From NCBI GenBank assembly GCA_002432805.1, contig DJGV01000016.1, positions 90,325 to 154,324 of the forward strand: a stretch of 64,000 nucleotides of DNA, given 5' to 3'. Below are positions 35,159-44,358 of the stretch, in pieces. The DNA comes from Fervidobacterium sp. UBA5837. Lineage in GTDB: Bacteria > Thermotogota > Thermotogae > Thermotogales > Fervidobacteriaceae. A program made the translations under genes and the position numbers. Within the stretch, counting starts at the first letter, position 1. Each line of letters opens with the position of its first letter. The notes under the pieces were generated by a model. That model saw nothing but the letters and a program-made list of their open reading frames with translations. It was not told the DNA's origin and ran no database searches.

Positions 35159-35560
35159 TTATTTCCCCTCGTCGGAATAGAACAGTTCATCCAAATCTGT
35201 TGAATCATCTGGAGAAACGTACTCCAACTTCATTGGTGTGAATGGTGCATCTTTACACTTCGGAGGCCTTCTGTTGTACATGATCACTGAAAGCGTCTTA
35301 TTCCGTATGTACCAATTGAGATACTTCTCTTCGTCACCCTTGCCATTGAAATCCATCAGCCCAACCATCAGAATGTACCATATCGTCTGATGCAAGTCCT
35401 CGTACGAATACAGAAACGACTTATTTATCCCCCATAAATACTTCGTCCACCTATCTACAAGGTGACCATAAGAAAGAACCAACTTGTGCCACTCTTCAAT
35501 ACTTATCTCCCTTCCTTTCTCCCGCTTGAGTTCTATTCCCGAGCTTATGCAAGGTTCCAT
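35159..35560 (-). CDS. Small protein resembling sigma-70 region 2 only
   Basis: This 133-residue cytoplasmic protein has a middle that follows sigma-70 region 2: LVDRWTKYLWGINKSFLYSY, then EDLHQTIWYILMVGLMDFNG and KYLNWYIRNKTLSVIMYNRR, matching the DL-x-Q...F...Y-x-x-x-I pattern of regions 2.1-2.4. No region 4 is present; the remaining ~40 residues are acidic and unstructured. It could be a minimal sigma-like regulator of phage type, or an unrelated helical DNA-binding protein. ATG at 35560 has GGGAGGT five bases upstream; a longer frame to 35599 lacks one. Flanked by its own terminator and an upstream palindrome. Confidence 0.5.
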   Translation of the reverse strand: MEPCISSGIELKREKGREISIEEWHKLVLSYGHLVDRWTKYLWGINKSFLYSYEDLHQTIWYILMVGLMDFNGKGDEEKYLNWYIRNKTLSVIMYNRRPPKCKDAPFTPMKLEYVSPDDSTDLDELFYSDEGK

Positions 35561-35611
35561 ACTAAGACCTCCCAACGGCTTATAGTAGAATTGTGCCAAA
35601 ATCCCGTATTT

Positions 35612-35629
35612 AGTATACTCATGTATACT
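35612..35629. promoter_or_regulatory. Palindromic operator upstream of the sigma-like gene
   Basis: A perfect inverted repeat AGTATAC-TCAT-GTATACT lies about 50 bases before the start of the minus-strand gene. TATACT within it could also serve as a -10 box. A dimeric repressor site is likely. Confidence 0.55.
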
Positions 35630-35636
35630 TATTGTA

Positions 35637-35667
35637 GCACAAAAAAACCGGGTGGCAACAACCCGGT
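35637..35667 (-). terminator. Orphan intrinsic terminator reading left
   Basis: ACCGGGT (35647-35653) pairs with ACCCGGT (35661-35667), loop GGCAACA, followed on the minus strand by at least seven T residues. No intact minus-strand gene lies just upstream of it, suggesting a gene has been lost on its right. Confidence 0.75.
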
Positions 35668-35949
35668 ATTAAATTTTTTATCCGCCATATCAATATATCT
35701 ACGCAAGGTATTGATTTTTTCTAACTTTGACAGAAAACAAGGTACCCAGAAATCAAATTGTAGATTCATGCGGGTTTTTGGAAGAAAGCCAAAGGTAAAG
35801 AATATTGGCTGAAGACGAACCTAAACAGATTTCAGAAGGAAATGCTGAAGGTAATGGAGATAAGAAGAAGATAAAACAAGAAAACTTTTTTCTTCCACAA
35901 AGTTATATTTTTTCTTAATTTATCAAGCAAACGAATCACTAAAGGAGCA

Positions 35950-36168
35950 TTGAAATCACAAGTAATTTTAATTGATACCCTTGGAGCAAAAACATTCAAC
36001 TGGATAAACGATAAAATAAGATTAATAACAGACGAAGCAAACAGAAACCAAAAAAGCCTGATAATCTCAACAAACATAAACCCAAAAGAATTAAGAAATT
36101 TACTAGAATTAAGAACAGCTTCAAGACTAACAGAACTAATTCCACAACAAGCGATAATATATCTGGAT
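35950..36168 (+). pseudogene. DnaC-like helicase-loader ATPase, C-terminal relic
   Basis: About 70 residues align with the C-terminal half of DnaC-type loader ATPases: a Walker-B-like VILIDTLGAK (second Asp changed to Thr), a helix NWINDKIRLITDEANRNQK, the sensor-1 strand SLIISTNINPKEL and the arginine-finger helix LRTASRLTELIPQQ. The Walker A half is absent upstream, and the frame degenerates after LIPQQAIIYL. The flanking stretch 35668-35949 holds only an unidentified open fragment (35766-35873). The spacer 36242-36352 carries another unidentified C-terminal fragment ending EIAFFK. All are treated as gene debris at the left edge of the glycan island. Confidence 0.6.
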
Positions 36169-36366
36169 GTGCTTCTATTTGCTTTCTATACGCACCTCTA
36201 TTGCTGATTATAATTTTTACTTAAAACTTCCCAAACTTTAGACGATAAAAATAGGAGTAACAACTAATTTAACAGAATTATTAAAAGACAAGATTAATAT
36301 TAAATGTTTTGAATTTATAGCGGTCCAGGGCGAGATAGCATTTTTCAAATAAAAGGAGGCTCCCTC

Positions 36367-38742
36367 ATGTACGAAGAAATCTTCAAATTAATACAAAATG
36401 GAGAACTAAACAAAGCTCAAGAAGAAATAGAAAAAATAAGTGATGATAACCCTAAAAAATACAACATTAGTGGATTAATATACTATCAGAAAAAGGAATT
36501 CGATAAAGCAAAAGAAGAATTCGAAAAAGGATTAAAAATAAACCCTGTTGACTCTGACCTGTTATTCAATTATGGATACCTATTAAAAAACATAAATCAA
36601 GAGAAAGAAGCATGGAGATACTTAATGAGAATCCACAACAAAGACTGGGCAACATACGATCTCTTAGGAGACATAGAATACAAAAACAGAAGCAAATTAG
36701 CTTCGTTAAGATTCTACAAAAAAGCTGCAGAATTACCTGATTCTCCCCAAGAAATGAAAAAGAAATTCATAGAAATGAGAAACAATGTAAAACAAGACAC
36801 CAAAATTGCTTTTCTCTGCTTACCCGGATTAGATGACTTTCTAAAAGACATAGTAGAAACCTTCTCACTTGGATATGATGTCAAGTTAGTAGTTACAACT
36901 GATGGGAATCAAATATCTGAAGCTATCGAATGGGCGGATATAGTATGGCTCGAATGGGCAAATGATTTAGCAATATTTGCAACAAACCAAGTCCCTGAAA
37001 TACAAAACAAAAAGGTTGTGTGTAGGTTGCATGGATATGAAGCTTTTAATGAAAATGTTTTGAATAAAATTAATTGGGACTTTATTGATAGAATGATCTT
37101 TGTTGCTGACCATGTTAGAGAGGATGCATTTGAAACATGTTCCAAAATTAAAAACATACCATATACTATGGTTTACAATGGAATAGATTTAGATAAAATT
37201 ACTTATAATAGAAGAACAAAAGGTAAGAAGATATGTTTCAGTGGCTATATAAACTATAAGAAAAATCCCATGCTTATGATTCAAATATTAAGCAAGTTAT
37301 TGAAGATTGATTCTGAATATAAAGTATACTGGGTTGGTAAACATCAGGATATAAGGATAGATAAATATATGAATTATATTTTAAAGGATCTGAAAATTGA
37401 AGATAACTTTGTTTTTGAGGGTTGGACTTCCAATATTGATTCATGGTTAGAAGGTAAAAATTATTTTTTGTCTACAAGTATACACGAAGGATATGGAGTA
37501 GCCATTATGGAAGCTATGGCTAAAGGAATTAAACCTATTATACATAATTTTTATGCTGCAAGAGGATATTATCCAGATGAGTTGATCTATAACACAATCG
37601 ATGAAGCAGTAGAAAAAATAACAGAAGAATCTTACGATTCAGAAAGCTACAGAAGATTCATTGAAGATAACTATTCCTTGGAAGAGCAGATAGAATCGAT
37701 AAACAGAATTTTCAAAATAACAGAAAGTCATGAAAGGAAAATAGTTAAAAATGAACATGAAAGTTATAGTAATTTATCTGTTAATGATACGATCTCTAAA
37801 TTTATGGAATATATACCTTACACAGATAATTATATTAATTTCTTTGATTTTGAAAATTCAGAAATAACTATAGGAAAAGTAGAGAAAATTACCAAAGATT
37901 TTAGTCTGATAGAATTTATAGTAAAAAATAACGATGGTAAACAATTGGCTTTACAAAATATTTGGTTTGACAAAAGCAACGGAAAATTAATTTTACCGGA
38001 TTATATTTTAAAGAGCAAAAATAAAACTAAAATAGAAGCCTTTATCTATAATGTTCTTAGTTATAACTTGAAGTTTAATAATAATATTGCCAGTTTTATT
38101 CTAGACGAGACGATTTTAAACGATATAAAAGAAAACCAACTAGCCTATAAATGGGAAAGAGGGATCCCTGCTACCCCATTTATGCCTGCTCTTGGATACT
38201 TAAAAGCAATGTTTAGATATAATTTTGCTGCTAATTTTATAGAAAAAAATGATCTGATTTTAGATGCTGCATGTGGGTTTGGTTATAGGTCAGCATATTT
38301 TTCTAAATTATGCAAAAAAGTGTATGCTCTTGATATAGCGAAAGAAAATATTGAATTTGGGAGAAATACCTATTCTTTTGAAAATATTGAATGGGTGGAA
38401 GGTGATGTTACTAGCCTTCCTTTTAAGAATGAAAAATTTGATGTCTATGTTTCATTTGAAACTTTTGAACATTTACCATTAAATATCCTTGATAAATATC
38501 TTAGAGAAGCGATTAGAGTTTTAAAAAAAGATGGCTTTTTTATTCTATCTACTCCGAATAAAGAAACTCGAAAAAATATTCATAACCCTTTTCATATAAA
38601 AGAATATAATTTTGAAGAATTAAGTTCTATCTTGGGAAAATACTTTAAAGATATTTATTATTATTCGGATATTGGATGTAACATTGAAAAAGATTTTGAT
38701 GATAGAGCAAATAATTTCATAGCTATATGTAGAAAACAATAA
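36367..38742 (+). CDS. TPR - glycosyltransferase (GT4) - methyltransferase fusion
   Basis: This 791-residue, probably cytoplasmic protein has three modules. Residues ~1-135 are TPR repeats (DNPKKYNISGLIYYQKKEFD, PVDSDLLFNYGYLLKNINQ). Residues ~145-465 are a GT-B glycosyltransferase of GT4 type (VCRLHGYEAFNENVLNKI, VYNGIDLDKI, KICFSGYINYKKNP, and the donor-site HEGYGVAIMEAMAKG). Residues ~600-790 are a class I SAM methyltransferase (LILDAACGFGYRSAYFSKL, ALDIAKENIEFG, FDVYVSFETFEHLP, ILSTPNKETRKN). A linker of ~130 residues is unassigned. It likely transfers and caps or methylates a sugar on a surface glycan or glycoprotein. A GGAGG site precedes the ATG. The codon use is strongly A/T-ended, unlike the backbone upstream. 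Confidence 0.82.
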   Translation: MYEEIFKLIQNGELNKAQEEIEKISDDNPKKYNISGLIYYQKKEFDKAKEEFEKGLKINPVDSDLLFNYGYLLKNINQEKEAWRYLMRIHNKDWATYDLLGDIEYKNRSKLASLRFYKKAAELPDSPQEMKKKFIEMRNNVKQDTKIAFLCLPGLDDFLKDIVETFSLGYDVKLVVTTDGNQISEAIEWADIVWLEWANDLAIFATNQVPEIQNKKVVCRLHGYEAFNENVLNKINWDFIDRMIFVADHVREDAFETCSKIKNIPYTMVYNGIDLDKITYNRRTKGKKICFSGYINYKKNPMLMIQILSKLLKIDSEYKVYWVGKHQDIRIDKYMNYILKDLKIEDNFVFEGWTSNIDSWLEGKNYFLSTSIHEGYGVAIMEAMAKGIKPIIHNFYAARGYYPDELIYNTIDEAVEKITEESYDSESYRRFIEDNYSLEEQIESINRIFKITESHERKIVKNEHESYSNLSVNDTISKFMEYIPYTDNYINFFDFENSEITIGKVEKITKDFSLIEFIVKNNDGKQLALQNIWFDKSNGKLILPDYILKSKNKTKIEAFIYNVLSYNLKFNNNIASFILDETILNDIKENQLAYKWERGIPATPFMPALGYLKAMFRYNFAANFIEKNDLILDAACGFGYRSAYFSKLCKKVYALDIAKENIEFGRNTYSFENIEWVEGDVTSLPFKNEKFDVYVSFETFEHLPLNILDKYLREAIRVLKKDGFFILSTPNKETRKNIHNPFHIKEYNFEELSSILGKYFKDIYYYSDIGCNIEKDFDDRANNFIAICRKQ

Positions 38743-38798
38743 TTTACATGTTGTAAAACAACAATTATTTAATTTATAATAGGGAGGTCGCAATAGCA

Positions 38799-39425
38799 AT
38801 GGAAAATAAATCAAATTTCTTTTTAAAATTTAATGGTTCCAGAGAATATTGGGAACAAAGATATTCTATGGGTGGAACATCAGGAGCAGGATCATATGAT
38901 AAACTCGCAGAATTCAAATCTGAAGTGACAAATTCTTTTGTGAAAAACTATCAAATTAATTCAGTAATAGAATTTGGTTGTGGAGATGGTAATCAACTTT
39001 CTATGTTCGATTTTCCCACGTATATAGGATTAGATGTATCTAAAACTGCAATAAAATTATGCATAGAACGTTTTAAATATGATAAATCAAAAAGTTTTTT
39101 TCTTTATGATTCCATTTGTTATAAAGATAATCAAGCCATATTTAAAGCCGATTTGGCCATATCTCTTGATGTTTTATATCATCTTGTAGAAGACAATATT
39201 TTTGAACTATATATGAATCACTTGTTTGAATCTGCTGAAAGATATGTAATCATTTACTCAAGTAATTTCAATTCTAAACAAACCAATCACATTAAACACA
39301 GACAATTTTCAATATGGATTGATAACAATTTATCTAATTGGAAATTAATTGACATAATAAAAAACAAGTATCCAAATGAGTCCCTCGCGGATTTTTTCAT
39401 ATATCAAAATATAGAAAATGATTAG
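38799..39425 (+). CDS. Class I SAM-dependent methyltransferase
   Basis: This 208-aa soluble methyltransferase shows motif I VIEFGCGDGNQLSMFDF (G-x-G-x-G), an acidic motif II end YIGLDVSKTAI, and motif IV-like ADLAISLDVLYHLVEDN. The opening YWEQRYSMGGTSGAGSYDKLAEFK is typical of glycan-cluster methyltransferases. It probably acts on a sugar or lipid-linked glycan made by the neighbouring gene. GGGAGGT lies upstream of the ATG. It follows the fusion gene by 56 bases in the same direction and is likely co-transcribed. Confidence 0.75.
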   Translation: MENKSNFFLKFNGSREYWEQRYSMGGTSGAGSYDKLAEFKSEVTNSFVKNYQINSVIEFGCGDGNQLSMFDFPTYIGLDVSKTAIKLCIERFKYDKSKSFFLYDSICYKDNQAIFKADLAISLDVLYHLVEDNIFELYMNHLFESAERYVIIYSSNFNSKQTNHIKHRQFSIWIDNNLSNWKLIDIIKNKYPNESLADFFIYQNIEND

Positions 39426-40276
39426 AAAAACTTAATTAAAAACTTTTTACATTTTTGTCTTTTTTGATATCTTTTATATTTTTTTCTCCCATTAACTGAA
39501 TTTAATTATTTTTGCCTTTTATTTTCAAAACCAATAACAACTGATTAGACAAATATATTTTAGTTTAAATTGAGATAATTAAGAAATTGTTCGATTTCTA
39601 TATTACTTCAATAATTAAAACCAACTCTGATATTCTTAGCAATCTTTCTTCCAAAAAGCAAACTCAAGCCCAGCCCTTGAAGGTTTTAAACCTCAAACGA
39701 CCTTGCAAGAAATCAATGCTTCTAAAAAGGTATGCTAGTTATACACTTATCAAAAACCTCATAATTATAACCAAAAATTAAATTCATATTCTTAAAAACA
39801 ACGACTATCAATTAAACAGAATCATTTTACTCTTTTGTTTTCTATCCATTACCAAAACAAAACCCTTAAAAAGCATTGCCTAAGACAATGGACGTATACT
39901 ATTTTTAACTTCGCTTTTGGAAATACTTAGATAAAGAGTATAATAACAAGCATCTAAAAACACCTTTGTTTACTCTAAGAACTAAAAATCGTATTACACG
40001 TTCCCCTTTCAACATCACATTCCCTTAAGCTTGCACTTTCATTTTTGGTAAATCTTTCAAACATCCTAATGTTATTTTGAACTTATTTCTGATTTCAATC
40101 TCTTTCTTTTCACATATTTACTGAAATTAGAATATGTCCATATTCAAACTCTAAGAGAAGGATACTATTTTTATGTACATTTTTCTACATCTTTATTTGC
40201 AACTTTTCCTACATTTTTATTTTACCATTTACAAATAAAATAAAAATACGTTAAATGGCAGGAAATCCCAGCCGTT
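39426..40276. other. A+T-rich spacer without a recognisable gene
   Basis: About 850 bases hold no intact gene on either strand. A segment at 39688-39730 resembles 57102-57145 (core ACCTTGCAAGAAATCAAT against a one-mismatch copy), and TTGTTTTCTATCCATTACCA at 39834-39853 resembles a stretch near 49623. A weak hairpin at 40255-40275 may terminate the minus-strand methylase relic. I read this as scar DNA. Confidence 0.55.
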
Positions 40277-41021
40277 TTAGTATAATTCCGTGCTATATTT
40301 TATTTTGTCTAACTTCTCATCTTTTTTAGGCTTTTTAAATATAAATAAATGTTCATGCATAATCATATAAAAATTATATTTCTCTACCTGCCCTTCCCAA
40401 TAAGGTGTAGGTTTACAATTATGTTGAACTTTTATACTGTCCTCCTTTAATACAAAGCCATTCTTAAGGAAAAGTCTCATTACATAATATGAAAGAGGTA
40501 TATAATGCCCGCTTTTTCTTGTATCTCCTATTAAAATAGCACAATATCTGGCTTCTTTCAAAACTCTATAAAGTTCGATAACTCCTTTTTTTAACTCATC
40601 GCAAAATTCTTTAACATCAGATATATTTGATAAGTCCCTTCTATTCTCCCATTTGAATACTTTATAATATTTAAATACGGTGGATGCGTTATTATTAAAT
40701 CAATGCTGCTGTCGCTAATTTCTTTTAAATTTCTCACATCCCCTCCCCTTACAATCTGCTCATACTTATAATCTCCATCAAAGTCTAAACTTCTTTTAGT
40801 CAGTTCTACACTATCTGGATTGATATCAAAACCTATACCCCGCCTATTTAATATTTTAGTTTCTATTAGCGTTGTACCACTCCCAACCATAGGGTCCAGT
40901 ACAAAATCTCCTTCCTGGGAATATCTTAATATAACATTCCTTGGAATTTGAGGTGCAAAATTGCCTCTGTAATCTCCCTTATGCGTCTTCCATTTTCCCC
41001 TTTCAGGAAACGCTATTTAAA
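40277..41021 (-). pseudogene. N4/N6 site-specific DNA methyltransferase, truncated and frameshifted
   Basis: The frame shows the C-terminal two-thirds of an amino-group DNA methyltransferase: HKGDYRGNFAPQIPRNVILR, the SAM motif DPMVGSGTTLIE, GIGFDINPDSVELTKRSLDF and the catalytic ITHPPYLNIIKYS. At about 40645 the frame shifts in a G-run (one G short) and then continues as NISDVKEFCDELKKGVIEL and VLKEARYCAILIGDTRKSGH to a stop at 40277. The N-terminus is missing at 41021, where it abuts an endonuclease fragment in another frame. The frameshift could be decay or a sequencing slip; the missing N-terminus cannot. Confidence 0.75.
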
Positions 41022-41182
41022 ATATTAAATTCTATTTTATGTTCTTCAACGTGTTTTCTTACTTTGTCCCAATCAACAAAAAAGTCATAACTTCTATTTG
41101 TATCCACAAGTGTATCATGAAATTTTTCTATTACGCTTTCCTCATTTTCTACATTTAAAAATTCAATATATAATTCCTTCAT
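41003..41182 (-). pseudogene. DpnII-type restriction endonuclease, N-terminal fragment
   Basis: About 60 residues resemble the start of DpnII/MboI-like endonucleases (FFVDWDKVRKHVEEHKIEFNILNS, where intact relatives continue LIG...). The frame ends within a few codons at the junction with the methylase relic, so roughly 80% of the protein is missing. The ATG at 41182 follows AGGGGA. It lies directly after the Dam-type gene, as in DpnII systems. The match rests on a short segment, so the assignment is moderate. Confidence 0.5.
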
Positions 41183-41192
41183 TTTAAGTCCC

Positions 41193-42150
41193 CTACTCAT
41201 AATTCCTTATTATCAATTCACTTATATCTCCTCGTTTATCCCCATTACTGTTAATATATCTTTTTGCTTTTACTCTTTCAATAATAAACTCCGCATACAA
41301 TTCATCAAAAAAATCGTCATCTGCATCTTCATTCTTGGGGTCAGAATTGCTAAGTATAAGATATGCATCTCTTTTATCCATCTCTTTAAAAAACTGAGCT
41401 AATTGCCTCTGGTCATCATCAAATCTGTCCTCATTATAACTTGTAAAATTCGAAGTATTGTTTAAAGGGCGATAAGGAGGATCGAGATAAACCAAAGTAT
41501 TTTTATGTATATACTTTTTGCTTTCTTCAAAATCTGCGCACATAACCTTTGTATTCTCTAACGCTTTACTTACTTCGATTAAATTGTCAGCATCACAAAT
41601 AGTAGGGTTTTTATATTTCCCAAACGGTACATTGAATTCACCTTTCTTATTTAAACGGTATAATCCATTAAAACATGTCTTATTTAAAAAAATCAAGTAC
41701 GCCGCTCTTTTCACCCAGTCCAAATTGTAATTTACATAATCAAAATTGTCCTTTTGTCTATTATACTCATCTCTAATGTTATAGTAAAAATCTTTCCTTT
41801 GTTCCTCTGATAATTTTATATATTTCTCTTCCATGCCACTTAACTCATCAATTAATTCATTCACATTATTTTGAATTACTTTATAACCTATTATTAATTC
41901 CTTATTTATATCGATTAAAAACGATTCTTTAACCTTGAAATTTCTTTTTAAAAAGAAAAAAACGCACCACCGCCTACAAAAGGCTCAACATATCTCTCTA
42001 TTTCACCACTTTGAATTAAAGAGGGTGGCAATCTCTTACATAACTCATCTAATAACTGTGTTTTCCGCCTGCCCATTTTAAAAAAGGCTTAGCATTATTT
42101 AAAATACTTAATGTTTTGTCTGAAGTCTCTATCAAATTCAGTGCTTGCAC
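41193..42150 (-). pseudogene. Dam/DpnIIA-type adenine methyltransferase with two frameshifts
   Basis: This N6-adenine methyltransferase (GATC type of the D12 class) is broken twice. From the GTG near 42150 it reads ETSDKTLSILNNAKPFLKWAGGK, then shifts in an A-run (about 42085). It continues QLLDELCKRLPPSLIQSGEI and RYVEPFVGGGA, shifts again in a T-run (about 41953-41966), and resumes FLIDINKELIIGYKVIQNN. The remaining 223 codons are open with RAAYLIFLNKTCFNGLYR, VYLDPPYRPLN (the DPPY site) and a normal C-terminus. Restoring one base at each run gives a full-length ~318-aa enzyme. Either a dead gene or two homopolymer errors. Confidence 0.78.
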
Positions 42151-42853
42151 TTTCTCATCACTTCCTCTTAAGCTTGTCTCTCAAAATAATTATATCAAAA
42201 AACCTTTCTCCAATCTCCACTTACCCCTTTTCTAATAAGTGAAAGACCTGTCGGTCTTCTAATTAAATTATATCAGAGAAGTGAAGGTTTTTATTTTGAA
42301 AGCCAAATTTGCAGCGCTTTGTGCTGCAGACAGGGTAGTCTTCTTTAAATTTGCTTTTAGCAAATTATATGTACCACAATCTATTTAAATTATTCAACGG
42401 AAATTTATAAAATAAATGACGTTGACAGATACGCTTTTATAGTAAATGACTATTCATACATTGATACAACAAAGATACAAAAAAAAATATTTTCATTGAG
42501 AATTATTTGAAAAAAAGGTGGGAATCCCTTAAAATTAATCCTAATCATCTAAGTATGGAAATAGTGGAGAAAATCTTTCAAGGGGTAACATAAGAAAACC
42601 AATAATGCTTACGACTATTCCTATGTCTTTATCTGAAAAATGTCAACAATTCTTCATTACACACAATGCAAGAAATGTTTTGACTTAAATCAGGCAAGTA
42701 TTTTTCAGAATGTATGAAAGAGATAGAATGTTCCAATGATTTCTGATAAATACATATTTATTCCTCCAGAGCATAAACTAGGAGTTACTTAAGAATTTTA
42801 GGCATCAACCTTGTACGAATTATAACAAATTTTTCTATAATTTTATTCTTACT
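42151..42853. other. Spacer with unidentified coding debris
   Basis: No intact gene. 42379-42485 reads in one frame (YKINDVDRYAFIVNDYSYID) and, after a shift, 42500-42592 continues ENYLKKRWESLKINPNHLSM to a stop; this looks like a decayed gene tail that I cannot name. A hairpin AATTTGC-TTTTA-GCAAATT is at about 42348-42366. Confidence 0.45.
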
Positions 42854-42881
42854 TTGACTTACCACCTGAGAATGATATAAT
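42854..42881 (+). promoter_or_regulatory. Promoter of the GT4 gene at 42934
   Basis: TTGACT (42854-42859) and a perfect TATAAT (42876-42881) are separated by 16 bases, about 50 bases before the ATG. Confidence 0.8.
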
Positions 42882-42933
42882 TATTACGTTACTAACCAAA
42901 ACATCCTATCAAACAATATGAAGGTGATCCTCT

Positions 42934-44034
42934 ATGAAAATACTTATTATCGGATACATGCACCCAAAGTTTGATAAAAGAGTCTTTAGAACAGTGACCA
43001 CTTTATCCAAAAAGCATAAAGTCATTTATCAATATTGGACTGATAAAGATGAAAAAATTTACCAAGAAGAAAATATCAAGTACATCCCGATAAAGTATGT
43101 TGAAAATGCAGAAGATTCATCTCTAAAAAAACTTTCAAACAGAAAACCTTTTGATAAACAGCTCTGCAAATTAATTGCTAACGAAGATTATGACATATTA
43201 TACATGCATCATTTTTTAGCAAGTAGACCACTTGAACCATTTAAAATAGCCAAAAAACGGAATAAGAAAATAGTTTATGACATACACGAATATCATCCTG
43301 AGAACTTTTTAGCTGAATTGTCTGGGATTATAGGTGGGTTAAAAACAAATGTTGTTTGGCATCTATTTAAGAAGCAGTTGAAATTATCAGACTTAGCTAT
43401 CTTTGTTTCTGGCGAAACAAGAGACGATGTAATTGATAAGGTAGGCATTACAAAAGATAAGACTTTTATTATGCCTAATTACGCAAATTTCATTTTAAAG
43501 CCTGATATTCAAAAGAAACTAAAAGAAATTGTTTTGGTTGGAAAGGTTACAAGAAAGATAGAAGACGAGAAAAAACTATTAAATAACCTTATTAAAGAAG
43601 GGTTTTCTTTTAAAGTTATAGGAATGGATTCACAAGAATTTGAAGATATTCCACACACTTCAACATCTTTTTTAGCATATGAAAAAATGATGGAAGAGTT
43701 ATCAAAAGCCTCTTTTTCTCTAATTTCGTACAATACTGTGAAAGATAGGAATAACAAAAACTATATTTTCGCACTTCCCCACAAATATTACGATTCTATA
43801 GCTGCTGGTACGCCTGTTATTGTTAAAGAGTCATTTATTTCAATGGCAAAACAAGTTGAAGAGTTAGGCATAGGTGTAGTTATAAACCCATCGAACTTAG
43901 AACAAAGCATAGAACAAATTTTAAAAGCCTACGAAAATTACGAGAACATTTTAAAAAACATAGAAAAATATCAGAACCAATTTGTATGGAGCCAAGAAAA
44001 AGAAGAAGAATTTTTGAAAATAATGGAGTTATAG
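42934..44034 (+). CDS. GT4-like glycosyltransferase
   Basis: This 366-aa GT-B fold glycosyltransferase probably acts on the cytoplasmic face of the membrane in surface-glycan assembly. N-terminal domain: MKILIIGYMHPKFDKRVFRT, YDILYMHHFLASRPLEPFK, IVYDIHEYHPENF. C-terminal domain: TFIMPNYANF, VLVGKVTRK, and the donor-site region FALPHKYYDSIAAGTPVIV, where the usual E-x7-E is replaced by the HKYYDSIAAG type. GGTGAT lies upstream of the ATG. It has its own promoter and is convergent with the flippase. Confidence 0.82.
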   Translation: MKILIIGYMHPKFDKRVFRTVTTLSKKHKVIYQYWTDKDEKIYQEENIKYIPIKYVENAEDSSLKKLSNRKPFDKQLCKLIANEDYDILYMHHFLASRPLEPFKIAKKRNKKIVYDIHEYHPENFLAELSGIIGGLKTNVVWHLFKKQLKLSDLAIFVSGETRDDVIDKVGITKDKTFIMPNYANFILKPDIQKKLKEIVLVGKVTRKIEDEKKLLNNLIKEGFSFKVIGMDSQEFEDIPHTSTSFLAYEKMMEELSKASFSLISYNTVKDRNNKNYIFALPHKYYDSIAAGTPVIVKESFISMAKQVEELGIGVVINPSNLEQSIEQILKAYENYENILKNIEKYQNQFVWSQEKEEEFLKIMEL

Positions 44035-44358
44035 CATTTTTTCCCTAAGCTTTGAAGGTATACCCAATAATACACACCCCAAAAACCCCATATTTTTGAC
44101 TAAAACATCAAACATAAACGCTATCAAACAACGATACACAGTAAAATATAAACGCTTCACATTTCAGTTTTTCCCTCAATTTTTATACCCATTTTACCAA
44201 AAAAGTCTATCGAAGATGACATAAGTATACCATTTTCGACTTCTCAGATGAGTAATTAAAGTTTAAATTCCCGTTCCTTGAAGAGAAATTAGAACCATAA
44301 TCTATATTAAGAAGTGTAGCAGCATACATAATTCCCGATTAATCAAAAAACTTTCAAG
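44035..44358. other. Convergent spacer, nothing recognised
   Basis: These 324 A+T-rich bases lie between convergent genes. I see no clear hairpin with a T-run, no RNA gene and no coding relic. Confidence 0.5.
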
